Shown here one piece after another: positions 6,586 to 9,884 of a stretch of DNA of 9,884 bases; the stretch's first letter is position 1; each line of letters starts with the position of its first letter. A model generated the notes under the pieces. It was given only the letters and a program-made list of their open reading frames with translations. It was not told the origin of the DNA and made no database searches. This DNA is from an uncultured Cyanobium sp. (GTDB lineage Bacteria; Cyanobacteriota; Cyanobacteriia; PCC-6307; Cyanobiaceae): assembly GCA_937919075.1 (NCBI GenBank), contig CALFOF010000335.1:1-9884 (forward strand), given 5' to 3'. Made by a program: the position numbers and the translations under genes.

Positions 6586-6599
6586 GCGAGTCATTCTCA
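6585..6599. promoter_or_regulatory. Fur-box-like site 2 over the expected transcription start
   Basis: TGCGAGTCATTCTCA matches 12 of the 14 defined positions of TGAGAATNATTCTCA, a common natural form of the 7-1-7 Fur box, and 5 of 7 arm positions are self-complementary. It lies just after the candidate -10 and 14 bp before the GTG start, a position where bound Fur would block transcription. This is the best regulatory match in the window. Confidence 0.55.
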
Positions 6600-6612
6600 A
6601 TAAGCAGCGTCC

Positions 6613-7209
6613 GTGAGTTTCCGCTTCCTGCCCGATCAGCCCGCGGCCGCCGTACGCATGCCCATCGGTCAGACCGTGCTGCTCGACCCCCTGCACCGCC
6701 CCAGCGGCAGCTGCATCGAGGTGCTCGAAGGCATCGCCCGCGTCTACTGCCCCTGCGAGGAAACCGAGGGCATGACCCTCGCCTTTCTCCAGCCGGGCGA
6801 TCAGCTGCGCACTGACCGCCTCTGCAGCGAAGGGGTCTGCGTGGAGGCACTCACGCCTCTCTGCTTCCGCAGTGATGGCGAAGCGGGCACAAGCGATGGC
6901 TTCGACCCAGTCAACGAATGGACCCTGCAACTGCTGCGCATCCGGCACCTGGGCAGCGCGGAGCAGCGCCTGCACGCCCTGTTCGGCCTGCTGGTGCGCC
7001 GGCTGGGGCGCCGCTGTGGACCCTGGTGCGACCTGCCCTTCCGCCTCACCCACGAACGCATCGGCGAACTGATCGGCACCACCCGGGTTACCACCACCCG
7101 GCTGATTTCGCGGATCCGACAGGCGGAGTTGCTCGAAGCCTCCAGCGGGCAAAGCGGCATGCGCCTGGCGCCCTCTCTGGTGGAGTCCGCCCCGCTGGCG
7201 GCCGCCTGA
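6613..7209 (+). CDS. Crp/Fnr-family transcriptional regulator, IdiB-like
   Basis: A 198-residue regulator with a reduced cyclic-nucleotide-binding-type sensor domain (about 15-90: PIGQTVLLD, CIEVLEGIARVYCPCEETEGMTLAFLQPGDQL), a linker helix (about 103-132) and a C-terminal winged helix-turn-helix (about 144-172: LTHERIGELIGTTRVTTTRLISRIRQ, typical of Crp/Fnr proteins). The residues that bind cAMP in E. coli Crp are not evident. It has eight cysteines (34, 46, 48, 71, 76, 84, 135, 139). The architecture and the iron-gene context recall IdiB of Synechococcus elongatus, a Crp/Fnr-type activator of idiA in iron starvation. The start is GTG 6613; ATG 6658 (M16) is the next choice. Two Fur-box-like sites lie upstream, so repression by Fur in iron-replete cells is likely. 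The exact orthology to IdiB is inferred. Confidence 0.88.
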   Translation: MSFRFLPDQPAAAVRMPIGQTVLLDPLHRPSGSCIEVLEGIARVYCPCEETEGMTLAFLQPGDQLRTDRLCSEGVCVEALTPLCFRSDGEAGTSDGFDPVNEWTLQLLRIRHLGSAEQRLHALFGLLVRRLGRRCGPWCDLPFRLTHERIGELIGTTRVTTTRLISRIRQAELLEASSGQSGMRLAPSLVESAPLAAA

Positions 7210-7331
7210 ACGCAGCTGTGATCGTGGTGTTTTCTCCCTCCTTCCTGCCTCCTTCCACACAGGAGATCTGCCGTTCAAGCCCCTCTCACAGCCGCCCCGC
7301 AGACAGTCTGCTGGGCAGCCTTTGCCGCGAG

Positions 7332-7550
7332 ATGGGCAAGGTGCTGAGCCGGCGCCGCCAGATCCACGCCCAACTGCCGCGTTGCCGCGACGCTGGCTTG
7401 ATTCACAGGCTGCACCGTGAGTTGGAGCGGATGGCCGCTCGCCAGGCTGAAGTCCATGCCGTTGGCCTGGCCTTGCGCAAAACGCCAGGCCTTGATCCGT
7501 TCGGTGTTGCCTTCCTGGTGGAGCTCTGCCGTCGCCGCAGCCAGGCCTGA
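7332..7550 (+). CDS. Small hypothetical protein, start uncertain
   Basis: A 72-residue, Arg/Leu-rich, helical protein from ATG 7332 (MGKVLSRRRQIHAQLPRC), with regular heptad-like spacing and a conserved-looking end (DPFGVAFLVELCRRR). It has no signal peptide or membrane helix, and I can assign no function. The helix seems to begin earlier: the frame upstream reads DSLLGSLCREM and is open to GTG 7218, nine bases after the regulator's stop. A clear AGGAG at 7261-7265 has no standard in-frame start 5-9 nt downstream, so the true start may use a rare codon, or a small frameshift may lie near 7270-7310. It probably shares the transcript of the Crp-type regulator. Its end faces the ferritin gene across a 33-bp gap. 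Confidence 0.55.
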   Translation: MGKVLSRRRQIHAQLPRCRDAGLIHRLHRELERMAARQAEVHAVGLALRKTPGLDPFGVAFLVELCRRRSQA

Positions 7551-7583
7551 TCAGGACGGGTCTGGCTTGGTTGTGGCGGGAGG

Positions 7584-8159
7584 TCAGTCCGCCAACTTGG
7601 CGGGGCCTGCTTTGCCGCCGGCCAGTTCGGCATCAAGAATCAGCAGCGCCGCCGGTTCGCCGCCAGACAGCCGCCAGCGACCGAGACGGTGGGCCGCCTC
7701 ATCTTCAGAAGCCGTTTGATTGTCAATCAACGGGTCGAGAAATACTGTGGTGCGCACATCGCCCGATTGCTCAGCCAATGCATAGAGTTGGTTCAGCGAT
7801 GTGGTCACATCCACTTCCATCTGAAAGACAGAAGTGAGAATGTCTTAGATGTCGTTCCACACCTGCTTGGGCGCATTGATGCTGCCGAGGGCCACTGGTT
7901 GTCCCCGCACCACCAGATAGTCGGCGAATAGGCCCGCATGGTTGCGTTCCTGATCCGATTCTTCCTTGAAGGTGCGGGAAAAGCCGCGCAACTCGCGCTC
8001 GGCGAACCAAACGGCCAGAGCCCAATAAGCGGAACTGGCGTTCAACTCCATCGCCAGATGCTGCTGGAGAGCCTCAAGCAGCGTTTCCTGCATGGGCTGG
8101 GCCACCGGCCGCCCGCCGCTTTGGAGGGTGCTGGTGGCGTGCTGCGTGCCGAGAACCAT
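7584..8159 (-). pseudogene. Ferritin interrupted by one in-frame TAA codon
   Basis: Ferritin stores iron as a mineral inside a 24-subunit shell after oxidising Fe(II) at a ferroxidase centre. The minus-strand frame from ATG 8159 would encode 191 codons of cyanobacterial-type ferritin, but codon 105 (7847-7845) is TAA. It therefore reads as two same-frame pieces: 8159-7845 (104 residues, helices A and B) and a downstream part with ATG at 7820 (78 residues, helices C-E). Ferroxidase ligands by spacing from E. coli FtnA (E17, E50, H53, E94, Q127) are all present and in exact register across the stop: E38, E71, H74, E115, Q148. No frameshift is visible. The ATG at 7820 has no Shine-Dalgarno site, so restart there is doubtful. 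Recent nonsense mutation, sequencing error or readthrough are all possible. An alternative start is M23 at 8093, but conserved-looking sequence precedes it. Confidence 0.9.
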
Positions 8160-8328
8160 ATTTGTAAAACCGTTTGGTGTGCGCTCAGTTTAGGGAGGCT
8201 GCTGGTCGAACAGTTCAGCCGCATGATCCGGCACAGCTCCATGTTCGATTTGTCACATGTTGAAGGTGCTGGTGCTGAGATCTGTGTCGTCTGAGCCTCC
8301 TAATATTCATGCAGCAACTTTTGATGCC

Positions 8329-8472
8329 ATGGCCGCTCCGGCCGCGCCGCCTGAACAAACCACAGCGATGAAGCAGCGCCGCGATCGCATCCGTGTTTCC
8401 AAAAAGAAAGGCTGCAAACGCTCGAAGTGCTCGAACTGGAAGGGCGGCTGCTGCCGTTGCGGCCGGTCTTAA
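8329..8472 (+). CDS. Tiny Cys-rich, basic hypothetical protein
   Basis: A 47-residue protein from ATG 8329. Residues 1-14 are Ala/Pro-rich. From M14 the sequence is strongly basic (14 Lys/Arg in the whole protein) and ends with five cysteines in the order C29-x4-C34-x6-CC41/42-x-C44, followed by GRS and TAA. Such a cluster could bind a metal ion (zinc knuckle- or metallothionein-like), and the basic part could bind nucleic acid; both are inferences. The frame is open to ATG 8257, and ATG 8368 (M14) would give a 34-residue core. A TAATAT at 8301-8306 could be a -10 element, favouring 8329 or 8368. I recognise no named family. It is divergent from ferritin and followed by a terminator-like hairpin and then futC, so a link to iron or other metals is suggested by position only. 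Confidence 0.6.
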   Translation: MAAPAAPPEQTTAMKQRRDRIRVSKKKGCKRSKCSNWKGGCCRCGRS

Positions 8473-8501
8473 CCCCTCCAATGCTGGTCCGGCCGGCGCT
8501 C

Positions 8502-8530
8502 TGTTCGTCAACCGAACACCCCCTTTTTTT
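8502..8530 (+). terminator. Intrinsic terminator or attenuator between the Cys-rich gene and futC
   Basis: TGTTCG (8502-8507) and CGAACA (8513-8518) form a perfect 6-bp stem with a 5-nt loop, followed by five C and seven T (8524-8530). The C run between stem and T-tract makes it less than ideal. It ends only 11 nt before the futC ATG, with AGG (8531-8533) of the ribosome site directly after the T-tract, so little room remains for a separate futC promoter. It either ends the Cys-rich gene's transcript with partial readthrough or works as a leader attenuator of futC. Confidence 0.5.
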
Positions 8531-8541
8531 AGGTCTGTTTC

Positions 8542-9681
8542 ATGCTCCAGCCCCTTGGACCGGATGGCGTTTCGTCATCTGGTGCCCATTCTCTGTACGC
8601 GATCGAGCTGGAGGGTCTTTGGCATCGCTTTGCCGCTCGCTCAAGTGGGTCGATATGGACCATGCAAGGCATTGATCTGCGGCTCGAACGCGGAGAGCTG
8701 GTGGGTTTGCTGGGGCCTTCCGGGTGCGGCAAAACCACCCTGCTGCGCCTGATCGCCGGCTTTGATTGGCCGGAGCGTGGGGTGATCCGCCTGGCCGGCC
8801 GCGAAGTGGCCGGACCCACCCACTGCCTTGCTCCGGAGCGCCGCGGTGTGGGCATGGTGTTCCAGGATTACGCCCTTTTCCCCCACCTCACCGCCTGGAG
8901 CAATGTCTGTTTCGGCCTGAAGCGCCGCCAGAACAACGACCGCGCTGCTTGGTTGCTGAACCTGCTGGGCTTGAGCGAGCTGGCGCAGCGCTATCCGCAC
9001 GAACTCTCCGGTGGTCAGCGCCAACGGCTTGCCTTGGCACGCGCGCTGGCACCGGAACCGGCGGTGGTGCTGCTTGATGAGCCCTTCTCCAACCTTGATG
9101 TCGAAGTGCGGCTGCGGCTGCGCAGTGAGCTGCCCACCGTGCTGGCCCAGTGCGGCACCAGCGGCCTGCTCGTCACCCACGACCCTGAAGAGGCGTTGGC
9201 GATCTGTGATCGGGTGGCCGTTCTTCACGACGGTCGGCTGCACCAGTGCGCCAGCCCACAGCAGCTGGTCAATCAACCTGCCACCTCCTTCGTTGGGCGG
9301 TTCGTGTTGCAGAGAAACGTGCTGCCTGCCTGGTGGCAAGGCTCAGATCTGCACACATTGCTGGGGCCGGTGCCGACGCTCAGCCCGTCATCCTTCCAGC
9401 GTTTGAGCGGGCGGGAAGCATCCCTGGAGGTGCTGGTCAGCCCCAACGATATTGAGCTCGACGCCGACGATTCCGGCGCCGCCAAGGTGATGGGCCGTGA
9501 GTTTCTGGGCCATACCTGGCTCTATCAGGTGGAGCAGGGGAATGTGCGGCTGCGGGTCAGACGGCCCATGGACCTGCCGCTGCAGATCGGTCAGCACTGT
9601 GCCTTGCGCCTGCGGCCTGCGGCTGTGGTATCAACCTTCCCAGCCGACTCCAGCCTTCAACCCACGCTGGTTACAAGCTGA
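8542..9681 (+). CDS. futC: Ferric iron ABC transporter ATP-binding protein FutC
   Basis: A 379-residue ATPase of the FbpC/FutC type that drives Fe(III) import through the inner membrane together with a permease (FutB) and a periplasmic binding protein (FutA/IdiA). The nucleotide-binding domain (about 20-245) has Walker A GPSGCGKTT (58-66), Q-loop Q108 in VFQDYALFPHLT, signature LSGGQRQRLALARAL (155-169), Walker B VVLLDE (175-180), D-loop SNLD (183-186) and switch H213. The C-terminal 120 or so residues form the TOBE-type regulatory domain common to this subgroup. All catalytic residues are intact. The iron assignment rests on family resemblance and on iron-gene neighbours; other small-anion importers of the same ATPase class are the main alternative. 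futA and futB are not in the window, as is often the case in picocyanobacteria. The start is ATG 8542, with AGG eight bases upstream. Confidence 0.88.
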   Translation: MLQPLGPDGVSSSGAHSLYAIELEGLWHRFAARSSGSIWTMQGIDLRLERGELVGLLGPSGCGKTTLLRLIAGFDWPERGVIRLAGREVAGPTHCLAPERRGVGMVFQDYALFPHLTAWSNVCFGLKRRQNNDRAAWLLNLLGLSELAQRYPHELSGGQRQRLALARALAPEPAVVLLDEPFSNLDVEVRLRLRSELPTVLAQCGTSGLLVTHDPEEALAICDRVAVLHDGRLHQCASPQQLVNQPATSFVGRFVLQRNVLPAWWQGSDLHTLLGPVPTLSPSSFQRLSGREASLEVLVSPNDIELDADDSGAAKVMGREFLGHTWLYQVEQGNVRLRVRRPMDLPLQIGQHCALRLRPAAVVSTFPADSSLQPTLVTS

Positions 9682-9715
9682 AAAAAAACTCCCCCAGCCC
9701 ACCAGATGAGGGAGT
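9681..9715 (-). terminator. Leftward intrinsic terminator touching the futC stop
   Basis: On the minus strand ACTCCCTCA (9715-9707) pairs with TGGGGGAGT (9696-9688), a 9-bp stem with a single G-T wobble and a 10-nt loop, followed by seven T (9687-9681). This is a strong intrinsic terminator for transcription coming from the right edge. On the plus strand the wobble becomes a C-A mismatch and no T-tract follows, so it would serve futC poorly. It implies a leftward transcript (gene or small RNA) starting beyond or near the right edge. Confidence 0.65.
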
Positions 9716-9756
9716 CCGTCTCCGCCATGAGTGTGGAATGGATCGGGCGGGGTGGG

Positions 9757-9800
9757 TGTCTCGTTCGGCGCCAGTTGCTGTCTCCTTCAGCGCCAGTTGC
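9757..9800. repeat. Two-copy 22-bp tandem repeat
   Basis: Positions 9757-9778 and 9779-9800 are two adjoining 22-bp units that agree at 20 of 22 positions, sharing the core GCGCCAGTTGCTGT (9768-9781 and 9790-9803, including the first bases of the following sequence). It lies in the gene-free stretch after futC. It could be a recent slippage duplication or paired binding sites; no coding frame explains it. Confidence 0.8.
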
Positions 9801-9840
9801 TGTGGCCGAAGGCACCACTGAATCGAAGGATAACGAACAA

Positions 9841-9871
9841 GGATAGATCGTGCGTAGCCACGATCTTATCC
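9841..9871. other. 12-bp hairpin near the right edge
   Basis: GGATA-GATCGTG (9841-9852) and CACGATC-t-TATCC (9859-9871) form a 12-bp stem interrupted only by one bulged T (9866), with loop CGTAGC. No T-tract follows within the window. The heptamer AAGGATA occurs twice just before and within the left arm (9826-9832 and 9839-9845), so TATCC could pair with either copy. It may be an RNA structural element, such as part of a leader or small RNA for a gene beyond the edge, or a protein-binding dyad. Confidence 0.5.
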
Positions 9872-9884
9872 GGTGGTTGGACTA

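Larger units (their letters stand above)
6130..6612. other. 483-bp stretch between fur and the Crp-type regulator
   Basis: No convincing plus-strand gene lies here. The left third may carry the start of the small minus-strand frame described at 6080-6289. The middle (about 6300-6530) has less regular composition, and the short frames in all directions there show no recognisable protein; one small stem (GGGC/GCCC around 6408-6419) has no T-tract. The last 75 bp turn AT-richer and hold the promoter and two Fur-box-like sites of the downstream regulator gene. A small RNA in the middle part cannot be excluded. Confidence 0.5.

Noticed and set aside
6532..7278. 248-codon minus-strand frame opposite the Crp-type regulator
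   Set aside because: It is antisense to a clear helix-turn-helix protein; Gln/Ala/Gly-rich without a domain.
7584..7820. Minus-strand 78-codon frame as an independent small gene
   Set aside because: It is the C-terminal half of ferritin, in the same frame as the N-terminal half at 7845-8159, with E115 and Q148 at the expected ferritin spacing and no ribosome site of its own.
8215..8511. 98-codon minus-strand frame opposite the small Cys-rich gene
   Set aside because: Arg/Ala-rich shadow frame with no recognisable features; the plus-strand frame has the more protein-like Cys pattern.
8641..9339. 232-codon minus-strand frame opposite futC
   Set aside because: It is antisense to intact ABC ATPase motifs; no independent support.
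1..9884. CRISPR array, transposon, prophage, tRNA or rRNA
   Set aside because: No regularly spaced repeats, no transposase, integrase or phage proteins, and no tRNA cloverleaf or rRNA sequence were seen on either strand.

Overview
The window looks like chromosomal DNA of a high-GC picocyanobacterium of the Synechococcus/Cyanobium type. The reasons are very high GC with strong G/C at third codon positions, few Shine-Dalgarno sites, and a set of proteins familiar from that group: an IdiB-like Crp regulator, cyanobacterial-type ferritin and Fur, FutC, LarC, and several small lineage-type hypotheticals. The genus is inferred from protein resemblance; no rRNA or other marker gene is present.

Left part (1-1606). 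The start of an exodeoxyribonuclease III gene (xth, minus strand) runs off the left edge. Divergent from it is a small secreted protein gene (406-702, plus). Its end overlaps by 56 bp the end of a convergent gene for a membrane-anchored TPR protein (647-1606, minus).

Middle part (1760-5487). Four plus-strand genes are tightly packed and probably form an operon: a conserved protein with an Arg/Gly-rich tail, a stand-alone FtsH-like (M41) zinc peptidase lacking an AAA domain, the nickel-pincer cofactor enzyme LarC, and a UPF0104-type multi-pass membrane protein. The gaps are 4 bp, 5 bp and a 1-base stop/start overlap. A terminator-like hairpin (1677-1706) precedes the first gene.

Right part (5575-9681) is iron-related: a Fur-family regulator; a Crp/Fnr-family regulator resembling IdiB, whose promoter carries two Fur-box-like sites; a small hypothetical; a ferritin gene (minus strand) interrupted by one in-frame TAA codon; a tiny Cys-rich basic protein; and futC, the ATPase of a ferric iron importer. 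The likely logic is that Fur senses iron, represses the Crp-type activator in iron-replete cells, and the activator and FutC serve iron starvation while ferritin stores iron. The regulatory links are inferred; the gene identities are well supported.

The last 200 bp hold no gene. They contain a leftward-reading intrinsic terminator touching the futC stop codon, a two-copy 22-bp tandem repeat and a 12-bp hairpin. I found no CRISPR array, transposase, tRNA or rRNA, and no clearly new multi-gene system. The most notable observations are the ferritin nonsense codon with all five checked metal ligands still in register, the paired Fur-box-like sites, and terminator-like hairpins in the leaders of two transcription units.
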